Part shown: piece by piece, positions 54,220-62,257 of the stretch
Layout: each line of letters opens with the position of its first letter
How positions within the stretch are numbered: position 1 is the first letter of the stretch
NCBI GenBank assembly: GCA_024228555.1
Contig: JAAETI010000304.1
Coordinates: forward strand, 1-64,000
Length of the DNA stretch: 64,000 bases
Reading direction: 5' to 3'
Source: a bacterium
Lineage (GTDB): Bacteria > Actinomycetota > Acidimicrobiia > Spongiisociales > UBA5794
The notes under the pieces: generated by a model
Seen by the model: only the letters and a program-made list of their open reading frames with translations
What the model was told of the DNA's origin: nothing
Databases searched by the model: none
Program-made: the position numbers and the translations under genes

Positions 54220-55607
54220 AGCGCATTCTCGGGCTGATCATTGTTGGAGTAGTGGTCCTTGGTGCGGTTGCTCTTCCCGAACCGCCCCCCGTTGCCGGGC
54301 CTGACTTCGTCGGACCTCAGGAGCGCGAATCGGTCGCTGCAGCCACCGCCAGCGTTTGGTATTGCCCGTGGGTTGCCAGCGGTGCGTTGCGCGATTCAAC
54401 AGTGATGATTGCGACAAAGGTCCCCCTCGCTGCTGAAATCACCCTGCCGCAGCAGATTGCGGATGAGGACGCTGATTTGGCAACGGTCTCCGTCGTCGAG
54501 CCAGGGGCGATGGTCGTACCGGTCGGTGAGATTGTGCGGCGGGGTGACACGCCGCTGTTTATTGAGCTCAGCGACGGACCTGCCTCCGTGGCTGTGGTCG
54601 AATCCAGTACGCAGCTATTGACAGGAGACACCTGTGTCGCTCGCATCCCGAAGGTGTGGGAACTTCCTGGGGGAACCACGAGAGAGGGCAGGACCCTCAC
54701 CCTGCGGTTGTTTAACCCGTTCCCTGAGCTCGCCAAGGTCAGCGTGAGTGGGGCGAGCGAGTCCGGTGAAACCGGTTTGATCGACCTGCAGAATCTCGAC
54801 GTTGCGGCGCGGACCTGGCAGGACGTGAATCTCAACTCTTTGGTACCGCTCCTCGACGATCTCGCGCTGACGGTCACTTCCAGCGAAGGCTTTGTGATCC
54901 CGTCGCTGGTGGTTGCCGGATTGACCGACGAGGCGAGCTGGCCCGGCGTTGCGCCGTCAGCCAATTGGGAATTCCCTGTCGCCACTGTATCTGCGCAATA
55001 TGCGCCGTCGCTGATGCTCACCAACAGCGGAAATGCACCGGTCAACGCAGTTGTGGACGTGTATACGTCAGAGGGAGCGACGATCAGTGCCCGTGAGGTT
55101 GTTGTCGATCCATCGGTGCCGCGTCGGGTGGACCTCAGCGACCTCGCTGATGGTGCAATGGGCGTTCGAGTCCGTGCGTCCGCTCCGCTCGCTGCGGTTG
55201 TGCTAGCCGAGGAGTCGGTTGCGGCCCAGCAGCCGACTGACGAAGAGGGCTTGATCGACGAGGACACCATATTGGGTGATCGCATTGCTGGGACGATCGG
55301 TGTGTCCGTACCAGCGACTGAGTGGCTCCTTCCCGGGCTGCAGGCGGTCGCTGAGGGGTCGTCCTCGCTTTGGATCCTCAACACAGGAACTGAGTCGGCC
55401 ACCATCACGCTACAAGCGCTCGGTTCAAGCGCGACGGCGGTGTCGAAACAGTCTGTCCCGCCTGGCACGGTTCTGGGCGTGCCCCTTGGATTTGACGAGG
55501 CTATTGGCGGTTACCAGCTCGAGTCGTCTGTTCCGGTGTCTGTTGCCTGGAGCGCTGAGGCCACAACCGGGCTCATGTTTGTCTCCGGGACGGTGGTCGG
55601 TGGGTAA
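54216..55607 (+). CDS. DUF5719-like secreted protein
   Basis: A 463-residue protein with an N-terminal membrane segment (IVGVVVLGAVALPEPP) and then repeated beta-sandwich-like modules (SVWILNTGTESATI, LMLTNSGNAPVNAVVDVYTSEG). No enzyme motif. The family DUF5719 occurs in actinobacteria next to the large GT-like membrane protein encoded just upstream, with which it overlaps by 4 bases (ATGA). It probably forms a complex outside the membrane. Confidence 0.75.
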   Translation: MKRILGLIIVGVVVLGAVALPEPPPVAGPDFVGPQERESVAAATASVWYCPWVASGALRDSTVMIATKVPLAAEITLPQQIADEDADLATVSVVEPGAMVVPVGEIVRRGDTPLFIELSDGPASVAVVESSTQLLTGDTCVARIPKVWELPGGTTREGRTLTLRLFNPFPELAKVSVSGASESGETGLIDLQNLDVAARTWQDVNLNSLVPLLDDLALTVTSSEGFVIPSLVVAGLTDEASWPGVAPSANWEFPVATVSAQYAPSLMLTNSGNAPVNAVVDVYTSEGATISAREVVVDPSVPRRVDLSDLADGAMGVRVRASAPLAAVVLAEESVAAQQPTDEEGLIDEDTILGDRIAGTIGVSVPATEWLLPGLQAVAEGSSSLWILNTGTESATITLQALGSSATAVSKQSVPPGTVLGVPLGFDEAIGGYQLESSVPVSVAWSAEATTGLMFVSGTVVGG

Positions 55608-55977
55608 CCCCGCGCTGGGTCTTGGCGTAGTTGCCGCCGTGATTCTGGTTGCAGCCGGTGCCGCCTACCTCCTGCGACGCAACACCGCGTTCCATCCACT
55701 CATCGATGTCTCAGGCCTTGGCCTGCCTGCAGGCATTGTCGTGTTCACCTCCACCGACTGTCCTCGCTGCAAAGATGCGCTTGCGGTTGCCCGCCGAGTC
55801 GATGCGCCTTTGCGTGAAGTCACCTACGAAATCGAGTCCGACCTCCAGGAACGGGCCGGTGTGATTGGGGTTCCTCTGACCCTCGTAATCGATGACTCCG
55901 GCACTTCGGTTGCTCAGTTCGCCGGACAACTCAGTGAGCGATCGCTGCGGAAGGCGCTCGCCGGCGCCGGGTTGTAG
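55600..55977 (+). CDS. membrane-anchored thioredoxin-like protein
   Basis: A 125-residue protein. A signal anchor is at 6-24. The rest has a thioredoxin-like fold with the CPRC redox motif in FTSTDCPRCKDAL and the cis-Pro segment GVIGVPLTLVID. The GTG start lies inside the end of the DUF5719 gene (8-base overlap); the frame is open upstream of this without features. A redox partner is not visible, but DUF3499 and other Cys-rich proteins follow. Confidence 0.75.
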   Translation: MGNPALGLGVVAAVILVAAGAAYLLRRNTAFHPLIDVSGLGLPAGIVVFTSTDCPRCKDALAVARRVDAPLREVTYEIESDLQERAGVIGVPLTLVIDDSGTSVAQFAGQLSERSLRKALAGAGL

Positions 55978-56026
55978 CGGAGGATCCACCAACGTTTGGC
56001 TTTGGCGCACTAGCGTCACGAACCTG

Positions 56027-56248
56027 ATGAACTACAGATGTACCCGCTGCACTTCCCCCGCTGACTCAGTGATGTCGTTTGATTATCCGGGTCGGTCAAT
56101 GTGGATCACCGATATCGACGTGCTTCCCGAACCCGGCACCGGTTATCTGCTGTGCGCCGCACACGCCTCTCGTCTCGGGGCACCAGTTGGCTGGACCCTG
56201 GTCGACAAGCGTTCTCCGATGGCTCGGTTGTTTTCGGTGCCGGCCTAG
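56027..56248 (+). CDS. DUF3499 family small protein
   Basis: A 73-residue protein with two pairs of metal-type Cys/His: CTRC near the start and LLCAAHASRL later. The pattern YRCTRCTSPADSVMSFDY .. LCAAHASRLGAPVGWTLVD matches DUF3499 proteins, such as the small protein next to manB in Mycobacterium. Function unknown, probably zinc-binding. The start ATG 56027 removes a longer featureless extension. Confidence 0.78.
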   Translation: MNYRCTRCTSPADSVMSFDYPGRSMWITDIDVLPEPGTGYLLCAAHASRLGAPVGWTLVDKRSPMARLFSVPA

Positions 56249-56259
56249 ATGGGTTTGGC

Positions 56260-56538
56260 ATGCCGATAGACCGCGACGTTCTTGAAGCCATCCGCGAGAT
56301 GGATGAACCGGAGCTGCGTCGTCTGCTGATCTTGGCCAGGGCACGTTTGGAGAATCGTGGCGTGTTCTCAGCGGAAAGTGAACCGGAAGTCAAGCTACGA
56401 CGCCAGATGGTGAAATGCGGCAAGGATTCGTGCACTCAATGTCCGCACGGGCCCTACTGGTATGCCTACTGGTGGGAGAAGGGGAAGCGACGCTCTCGGT
56501 ATGTCGGGAAGCTCGATGAGATTCCCGAGATGGCATGA
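56260..56538 (+). CDS. small Cys-rich protein, DUF6788-like
   Basis: A 92-residue protein. The N-terminal half is helical and charged (DRDVLEAIREMDEPELRRLL). The C-terminal half has CGKDSCTQCPHGPYWYAYWW followed by KRRSRYVGK, a small zinc-binding-like motif with aromatic residues as in DUF6788 proteins. It could bind nucleic acid. The family is known mainly from mobile-element and phage-linked actinobacterial proteins; here it is next to DUF3499. Function unknown. Confidence 0.65.
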   Translation: MPIDRDVLEAIREMDEPELRRLLILARARLENRGVFSAESEPEVKLRRQMVKCGKDSCTQCPHGPYWYAYWWEKGKRRSRYVGKLDEIPEMA

Positions 56539-56795
56539 TCGGGAAATTCGCCGAGGACGCCGAAATGGCGACTACTCTTGTAGCCATGAGTAGGAGAAGA
56601 GGCGTCCCAGCAGAACCGTTGCAGTGTGCGGATTGCGGAGCCAACAACGTTATCCAGATCGAGCTCACGCTCCCCGACGGGACAGAAGTCAACTTCTGTT
56701 CCTGCCATCAATGTGAGGCGCGGTGGTGGGACAGAGAAGGTGAGCCGCTCGAGTTGGATGTCGTCCTCGAACTTGCCCGCAACACCGACGCGTGA
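56535..56795 (+). CDS. small zinc-ribbon protein of unknown function
   Basis: An 86-residue protein with two CxxC motifs, CADC and CHQC (with FCSC just before it), separated by an amphipathic stretch typical of a zinc ribbon (IQIELTLPDGTEVNFCSC). The start overlaps the DUF6788-like stop (ATGA), so it is translated with it. An inner ATG at 56586 would leave only the zinc ribbon. It could be a regulatory or ribosome-related protein; the family is not known to me. Confidence 0.6.
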   Translation: MIGKFAEDAEMATTLVAMSRRRGVPAEPLQCADCGANNVIQIELTLPDGTEVNFCSCHQCEARWWDREGEPLELDVVLELARNTDA

Positions 56796-56831
56796 ACTGC
56801 GGAATCCTTTCACTGAGCTAGCCTCTCGCCG

Positions 56832-59024
56832 GTGACAACCACTTCTTCTCTTCGTTCCAAGCCTTCAGGCAGTCGACTGCTCGTGGTTTTGGCGATCCTG
56901 TTGCCGGCCGGGCTGATCCTGCTGATCATGGCCGGTCTGGTGGCGAGCGTCAGCCCGCAGAGTAGTTTTCCGTTCTTCAACCTGGACCTGCATTGGCCAT
57001 CGATTCTGATGGCGAATACCCCTACAGGTGGGGACATGGGCGCACACGTTGTACTCCCTCAGGTCCTGCGTGACGACCTGATACCTTCGGGCCGGATTCT
57101 GGGTTGGAGTAATGACTGGTACGCCGGCTACCCAGTGTTCTACTTCTACTTCCCTCTGCCCGCCGTCTTCACGGTCCTGCTGGACGTGTTCCTTCCCTAC
57201 GGCGTCGCTTTCAAGCTCTCCACCATCATCGGCCTGGTAGCTATGCCTGCCGCCGCCTACTACCTCGTGCGCTCGATCGGATTTGCCCGACCGGTTGCGG
57301 CTGTTGCTGCTGCGTTTGGCTCGATGTTCGTGTTCATGGAGAGCTTCAGCATCTTCGGAGCGAACATAAAGTCAACGCTTGCCGGCGAGTTCTCTTTCTC
57401 GTGGTCGTTTGCACTGTCGCTCGTCTACTTGGGGATGGTGATTCGAGATTCGAGGGAGGGGAGAGGCTTCACTCCCGCAGCTGCTGCGGTATTGGCGCTG
57501 ACGGCGTTCAGCCACATCGTCACCACGATCGTTATCGTTCTTGTCTCCTTGCCGATCTTCTTGAGGCGGCGGGGCGGTACCAAAGTCGTGATGTCTTGGC
57601 TTCTCGGATTCGCCATGGTCGCTTTCTGGGCGCTTCCTGTTTTCATCAGGATTACCGGCGGTCTCACCACCGACATGGGGTGGACGCCGCTGACCGGCAT
57701 CCGCGGGCCAGGCATATCGAACGTTGGCACTCCGTTCACGAACGAGTTCATCCCGATCTTTGTGCTGGGTGTGATCGGAGCTGTGTGGTCGCTGCTGCGC
57801 AGCGAAGACGTACGTCTCCTACTCACGATGACGATTGCCCCCTTCCTCGGCTACCTAATCATCGCCGAACAAGGCTGGACCATCCTCTACAACGCCCGCC
57901 TGCTTCCCTACTGGTTTATGGGGGTGTTCCTCTTCGCCGGCATCGCCGTGGGTCTCGGGACGACTCGATTAGCGCGATGGCTGCCCAACCGTCACGAGAA
58001 CACGGTCAGCCTTGGCCTTGTCGTCGTTGCGATCACGCTGTTGGTGACGATTATCGGCGTGCACGATATCCCCGGCTGGGTCAATTGGAACTACCAGGGG
58101 TACGAGGGCAAATCGGCCTATACAGAGTTGAACGCCCTTGTCAGCGATATTGACGAACTCCCCGAGGGTCGAGTCATGTGGGAATACAACAAGGAGATTC
58201 AAGAGCAGTACGGGACACCGATGGCTCTCATGCTGATCCCGTACTGGAGTGACGACCACGAAACGATGGAGGGGGTGTTCTTCGAGTCCTCACTGACCAC
58301 TCCGTTCCACTTTCTCAACCAGGCAGAAATGAGCAGGTCGCCGTCGCAGCCGGTGCGCGGCCTGACTTACCGGACCTTCGACCTCGAGCGGGGGATCGCT
58401 CACTCGATGCTCTACAACATCGAGTACTACGTAGCTCAGACAGAAGAGATGACCGGAGAGGCGAACCGGCTCGGCCTAGAGGCGTTGATCGAAGAGGAGG
58501 GCTACTCGATCTTTGCGCTCGAGGAAACAAGCGCTGTCGATGTCGCCCAGTTCATGCCGATGGTCTACGAGGGTGAGGAGGAGTTCATCGAGGTTGCCCT
58601 CGCTTGGTATGACGAACTCGACACTCTCGACAATTGGATCGTTGCCGATGGGCCTGAAGAGTGGGACCGTTTCTACGAGATTCTGGGACCGTACGACCTC
58701 GGCGATCCTCTCGACACCGCGGATGCGGTGGTCAGCGACATTGTTATCGACAACCACAACATATCGTTCACGACAACGGCAGTGGGCGTGCCGCACCTGG
58801 TGAAGACGTCGTACTTCCCAAATTGGGAAGCCACCGGTGCGGAAGGTCCGTATCGAGCTGCACCCTCGCTCATGATCGTTGTACCAACCGAGGAAGAAGT
58901 TTCACTGGAGTTTGCGAGGACTTGGACCGAAAACGTAGGCATGGCACTCACCCTTGCCGCGTTCATGTTTGTGGTCTGGTGGGTGTCACGATCCCGCGCT
59001 AGTCGGCGGGGGAGAACCGCCTAG
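56832..59024 (+). CDS. polytopic membrane protein, possible GT-C type
   Basis: A 730-residue protein with about 11 hydrophobic helices in the first 430 residues, a long soluble extracytoplasmic domain (440-690) and one last helix at 705-725, followed by a basic tail. The motif TPTGGDMGAH in the first loop is similar to the DxxxH-type loop of GT-C glycosyltransferases and of the membrane family PF10131 (6-pyruvoyl-tetrahydropterin synthase-related). It could use polyprenyl-phosphate sugars, as GtrA and a DPM-like GT2 follow. The family call is tentative. Confidence 0.65.
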   Translation: MTTTSSLRSKPSGSRLLVVLAILLPAGLILLIMAGLVASVSPQSSFPFFNLDLHWPSILMANTPTGGDMGAHVVLPQVLRDDLIPSGRILGWSNDWYAGYPVFYFYFPLPAVFTVLLDVFLPYGVAFKLSTIIGLVAMPAAAYYLVRSIGFARPVAAVAAAFGSMFVFMESFSIFGANIKSTLAGEFSFSWSFALSLVYLGMVIRDSREGRGFTPAAAAVLALTAFSHIVTTIVIVLVSLPIFLRRRGGTKVVMSWLLGFAMVAFWALPVFIRITGGLTTDMGWTPLTGIRGPGISNVGTPFTNEFIPIFVLGVIGAVWSLLRSEDVRLLLTMTIAPFLGYLIIAEQGWTILYNARLLPYWFMGVFLFAGIAVGLGTTRLARWLPNRHENTVSLGLVVVAITLLVTIIGVHDIPGWVNWNYQGYEGKSAYTELNALVSDIDELPEGRVMWEYNKEIQEQYGTPMALMLIPYWSDDHETMEGVFFESSLTTPFHFLNQAEMSRSPSQPVRGLTYRTFDLERGIAHSMLYNIEYYVAQTEEMTGEANRLGLEALIEEEGYSIFALEETSAVDVAQFMPMVYEGEEEFIEVALAWYDELDTLDNWIVADGPEEWDRFYEILGPYDLGDPLDTADAVVSDIVIDNHNISFTTTAVGVPHLVKTSYFPNWEATGAEGPYRAAPSLMIVVPTEEEVSLEFARTWTENVGMALTLAAFMFVVWWVSRSRASRRGRTA

Positions 59025-59035
59025 CTGAGGTCCGC

Positions 59036-59602
59036 GTGCGAGCCTACATCCGATCCCTTTTCACCCGAAACGCTATCAATCAACTGATCAAGGTGAGTTT
59101 GGTCGGCGTTGTGAACACAGTCGTCTCGATTGCGTTGTTCAACGTGTTCCTCAATCTCTTCGGCGGGACCAAGGACGCGGACGAAGGGTTCAATTGGGAG
59201 CAGTTCTGGGCTGTTGCGCTGTCGTTTCTCATCGCCACATTCGTGTCGTACTTCCTCAACAGGCGGTGGACTTTCAAGCTCGCTGAACCGGGGGACATGC
59301 GAAGGGAGACCGCCAATTTCGTTGGGATCAACGTTGCCGCGTGGCTGGCAACACAGTTCGTTGTGAGCGGTGGCGACTGGGTATGGGGTCCCCTGAGTCG
59401 GACGCAGCAGAACGGGTTCTACCTGCTGGCATCAGCGCTGATCATCATCCCCAAGTTCGCCGGCTATCGCGACATAGTCTTTCGCAAAGCGATTTCCGCC
59501 AAGGTGGCCGCCGCCGATCTACTTCCAGCGGAAGCTTCTCACCCAGATCCGGAGGGTGTCCCAGCCCATCTCCCACAGCGTGGAGAGGGAGAGGCCGCCT
59601 GA
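59036..59602 (+). CDS. GtrA family membrane protein
   Basis: A 188-residue protein with four membrane helices: LIKVSLVGVVNTVVSIALFNVFL, AVALSFLIATFVSYFLNRRWTF (key SYFLNRRWTF), and two more. GtrA proteins are thought to flip polyprenyl-phosphate sugars or help their transfer. Its neighbour is a DPM1-like GT2, a usual partner. Its last 84 bases overlap the 3' end of that gene on the other strand; residues after FRKA (about 160) look like a read-through tail. Confidence 0.88.
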   Translation: MRAYIRSLFTRNAINQLIKVSLVGVVNTVVSIALFNVFLNLFGGTKDADEGFNWEQFWAVALSFLIATFVSYFLNRRWTFKLAEPGDMRRETANFVGINVAAWLATQFVVSGGDWVWGPLSRTQQNGFYLLASALIIIPKFAGYRDIVFRKAISAKVAAADLLPAEASHPDPEGVPAHLPQRGEGEAA

Positions 59603-60241
59603 GGAACCGGGCGCCAGCGCCACAGGTGCTTCGGCAAGGGAACCTCCTGCCTTCCTGATACGAATCAGTAGCTCTAGATCGAATGTATAGCCGACGGTTT
59701 CGAGGGCTGGCAGCGTGCTTGCCAAGGCTGAGCGTTTGAATGCCTTCAATCCCGTTTGGGTTTCGTGGACGGGGAGACGAAACAACAATCGGTTCACCGC
59801 GGCGAATGTAAGGCTGAGCACCCTGCGTAGCGCCGGGTACCGACCGGGCGCCATTGCGGTCCGCTTGGCGCCAACCAACGCATCAACTCCCTGGTGCTCG
59901 AACTCGGCAACGAAGGCGGGGAGCTGCTCTGGCGGCAGATCGAGATCTGAATCGAGGAATACGATTGTGTCGCCGGTCGCGTGCCTGAAGCCCTCCTTGA
60001 GCGCTCCGCCCTTGCCACGGTTCGTCGCATAGCCGACAACCGAGACGATTTCGTGGCCACTGGCGGCTTTCTCTGCAAAGCCTCGCGTGTCATCGGTGCT
60101 ACCATCGTCGATAACGATGACTTCGACATCGGTCCAGGAATCGACAACATCGACAACTCGGTCGATGTTGTCGGCGATAACGAGTTCGAGTTGGTAGGCC
60201 GGCATCAAGATGGAGACGCCAGCTTGCGGAGTGTGCGGCAT
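59519..60241 (-). CDS. GT2, dolichyl/polyprenyl-phosphate sugar synthase type
   Basis: A 240-residue DPM1-like enzyme. SILMPAYQLELVIADNI, VIDDGSTDDT and LDSDLDLPPEQL (DxD) are intact, and the C-terminal helix LSTLWEMGWDTLRIWVRSFR is a common family ending. It should transfer glucose or mannose to polyprenyl phosphate. ATG 60241 is the start; the frame is open upstream without features. It is divergent from manB. Confidence 0.9.
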   Translation of the reverse strand: MPHTPQAGVSILMPAYQLELVIADNIDRVVDVVDSWTDVEVIVIDDGSTDDTRGFAEKAASGHEIVSVVGYATNRGKGGALKEGFRHATGDTIVFLDSDLDLPPEQLPAFVAEFEHQGVDALVGAKRTAMAPGRYPALRRVLSLTFAAVNRLLFRLPVHETQTGLKAFKRSALASTLPALETVGYTFDLELLIRIRKAGGSLAEAPVALAPGSSGGLSLSTLWEMGWDTLRIWVRSFRWK

Positions 60242-60299
60242 TGTCGACCAATTGTAGGGGGGTTGACGAGCAAGTCGGTCGGCCACTCGCCCGAGACCG

Positions 60300-60305
60300 T
60301 ACAAT
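60300..60305 (+). promoter_or_regulatory. -10 box TACAAT of a possible leaderless manB
   Basis: TACAAT is 7 bases before ATG 60313, placing the RNA start at or next to the start codon. There is no ribosome binding site. No good -35 box at the usual distance. Confidence 0.4.
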
Positions 60306-60312
60306 CCCGCCT

Positions 60313-61827
60313 ATGAGTTTCGATCAAATCTTCAAGGCCTATGACATCAGGGGCACCGTCCCCGACCAGCTCGACGAGGAGTCGGCGGAGCGGATCGGGG
60401 CTGCATTCGCGCAATTCGCCGCAGCCGACCGTATTGCGGTCGGTAGGGACTGCCGGGATTCGTCCCCTGGTCTGGCCGATGCCCTGATCAAGGGGATCAC
60501 ATCACAGGGCGTAGCCGTTGACGACTTGGGGATGATCACGACCGACATGGTGTACTTCGCTTCAGGCTCGATGGATCAGCCGGGAGTGGTCATCACCGCA
60601 AGTCACAATCCCAAGGGCTACAACGGGATCAAGCTGTGCTTGGCCGGAGCCGCCCCTGTCGGTGTCGACAGCGGCCTTGTAGAGATTCGGGCCGGAGCGG
60701 AACAAGGGGTCGAGTCAGCCGCAGTCCCAGGGGACGTTACCGAAGTCGATGTGTTGCCGGGCTACATCGAGCACCTGATGTCGATCATCGACATCGATCA
60801 GATGAGTGAGCTACGGGTTGCCGCCGACGGTGGCAACGGTGTGGCCGGCGTGGCGGTGCCGACGGTCTTCGATCGGATCCCTGCCCAGCTAACGGGGCTG
60901 TATCTCGAACCGGACGGCAGCTTTCCCAATCACCACCCCGACCCATTGCGTCCGGAGAACCTTGTCGATCTCGAGGCGTTGATGACTACCGACACGCAGG
61001 ACCTAGGTGTCGCCTTCGATGGTGACGCCGACCGTGCGTTCTTCATCGACGACAAACTGAGCCCGCTGCCGGGAAGCACGGTCACCGCAATCATTGCCAG
61101 CTGGTTCCTGAGCAAGAACCCAGGGGAACGGATCGTTCACAATCTGATCTGTTCCAAGGCGGTTGCTGAAGCCGTGAGAGATGCGGGTGGGAAGCCGGTT
61201 CGCACCCGAGTTGGTCATTCCTACATAAAGCAGGTGATGAAGGAGACGGGTGCGATCTTCGGTGGCGAGCACTCCGGCCACTACTACTTCAGAGACAACT
61301 ACCGCGCTGATTCGGGCATCCTGGCCATGCTCGTTCTCCTGCAGGTTCTTGCCGAGGACGGTCGCCCCCTGTCGGAGTTGCGTCAGGAGTACGAGCCGTA
61401 TGCGCAATCGGGGGAGATCAACTTCGACGTTGCGGACAAAGACGCTGCGATTGATGTCATCGCTGGTGCGTTTCCCGGCGCAGAGTTCGACCGTCTTGAC
61501 GGTCTGACGATTGATCTCGGCGACCGGTGGCTGAACGTGCGGCCATCGAACACCGAACCGGTGTTGCGCCTAAATGTCGAAGCTCCGACTGCGGGTGACG
61601 TCGACGGTGTCGTCACTCAGGTACGCTCAATCCTCGTGGAACCACAACAACAGCGACCAGGGCTCCTTCCCGAGGGTCTCTTGGAGATCATGCAATGTCC
61701 GTCGTGCGCAGGGGCGCTGGCCGAGGTTGCGGACCCGCCATCACTGCGCTGCAGCGGGTGTGGGTTGAGCTACCCGGTCGACGACGGCATTCCGGTGATG
61801 TTGATCGAAGAGGCCACTCAGACCTAA
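60313..61827 (+). CDS. manB: phosphomannomutase/phosphoglucomutase fused to a Trm112-like zinc ribbon
   Basis: A 504-residue fusion. Residues 1-445 are an alpha-D-phosphohexomutase: FKAYDIRGTVPDQLDE, TASHNPKG (phosphoserine about residue 97), GDADR (Mg2+, about 236), EHSGHYYF and RPSNTEPVLRL. It interconverts mannose-6-P and mannose-1-P (and glucose forms) for GDP-mannose. Residues 450-504 are a Trm112/UPF0434-like zinc ribbon: MQCPSC with Cys462/465 and CSGC with Cys480/483, then YPVDDGIPVML. In Streptomyces and relatives a separate Trm112-like gene follows manB; here it is one open frame. The stop shares CTAA with the convergent cupin gene. Confidence 0.93.
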   Translation: MSFDQIFKAYDIRGTVPDQLDEESAERIGAAFAQFAAADRIAVGRDCRDSSPGLADALIKGITSQGVAVDDLGMITTDMVYFASGSMDQPGVVITASHNPKGYNGIKLCLAGAAPVGVDSGLVEIRAGAEQGVESAAVPGDVTEVDVLPGYIEHLMSIIDIDQMSELRVAADGGNGVAGVAVPTVFDRIPAQLTGLYLEPDGSFPNHHPDPLRPENLVDLEALMTTDTQDLGVAFDGDADRAFFIDDKLSPLPGSTVTAIIASWFLSKNPGERIVHNLICSKAVAEAVRDAGGKPVRTRVGHSYIKQVMKETGAIFGGEHSGHYYFRDNYRADSGILAMLVLLQVLAEDGRPLSELRQEYEPYAQSGEINFDVADKDAAIDVIAGAFPGAEFDRLDGLTIDLGDRWLNVRPSNTEPVLRLNVEAPTAGDVDGVVTQVRSILVEPQQQRPGLLPEGLLEIMQCPSCAGALAEVADPPSLRCSGCGLSYPVDDGIPVMLIEEATQT

Positions 61828-62183
61828 GGCGCTGATGTGCCTTGACGGCCGTAGTCATCTTCCAGCCGGACTACGTCGTCCAGTTCGGGGGTGGACACCT
61901 CGATGAGCCGGACGTCGGTGATCGCCTCGAACCGATGCACCCGGCCGGTGTGGACTCTGGCGAATTCACCTGGCCCCATCTGGATCTGTTCAACATCACC
62001 TTCATCGTTTTCGAGGTGCAGGTTGAGAGTTCCCTCGACGACAAAGATTGACTCATCCTTCTCGTGGTGGAACTGGAGAGATAGACGAGCCCCGGCATTG
62101 ACAGAGATAAGTTTGCCGACATAACGGTCGGTGTGGGTCCAGATAAGTTCGCTGCCCCAGGGCTTTTCGACAAAGCTGCTCAT
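61824..62183 (-). CDS. cupin, mannose-6-phosphate isomerase type II-like
   Basis: A 119-residue cupin with FVEKPWGSE at the start (typical of the C-terminal domain of type II PMI/GMP proteins), the motif LQFHHEKDESIFVVEGTL with metal ligands His-His-Glu, and GEFARVHTGRVHRFEA. A free domain of this kind may isomerise fructose-6-P to mannose-6-P or only bind sugars. It sits next to manB, which supports a mannose role. No GDP-mannose pyrophosphorylase gene is in the window. Confidence 0.8.
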   Translation of the reverse strand: MSSFVEKPWGSELIWTHTDRYVGKLISVNAGARLSLQFHHEKDESIFVVEGTLNLHLENDEGDVEQIQMGPGEFARVHTGRVHRFEAITDVRLIEVSTPELDDVVRLEDDYGRQGTSAP

Positions 62184-62257
62184 GTCCCTCCTGGCGAGAC
62201 TCGATATAAAACAGGTTAGCGTTGGGGGGGTACAAGGAAGACCAGAGAGGAACCACC

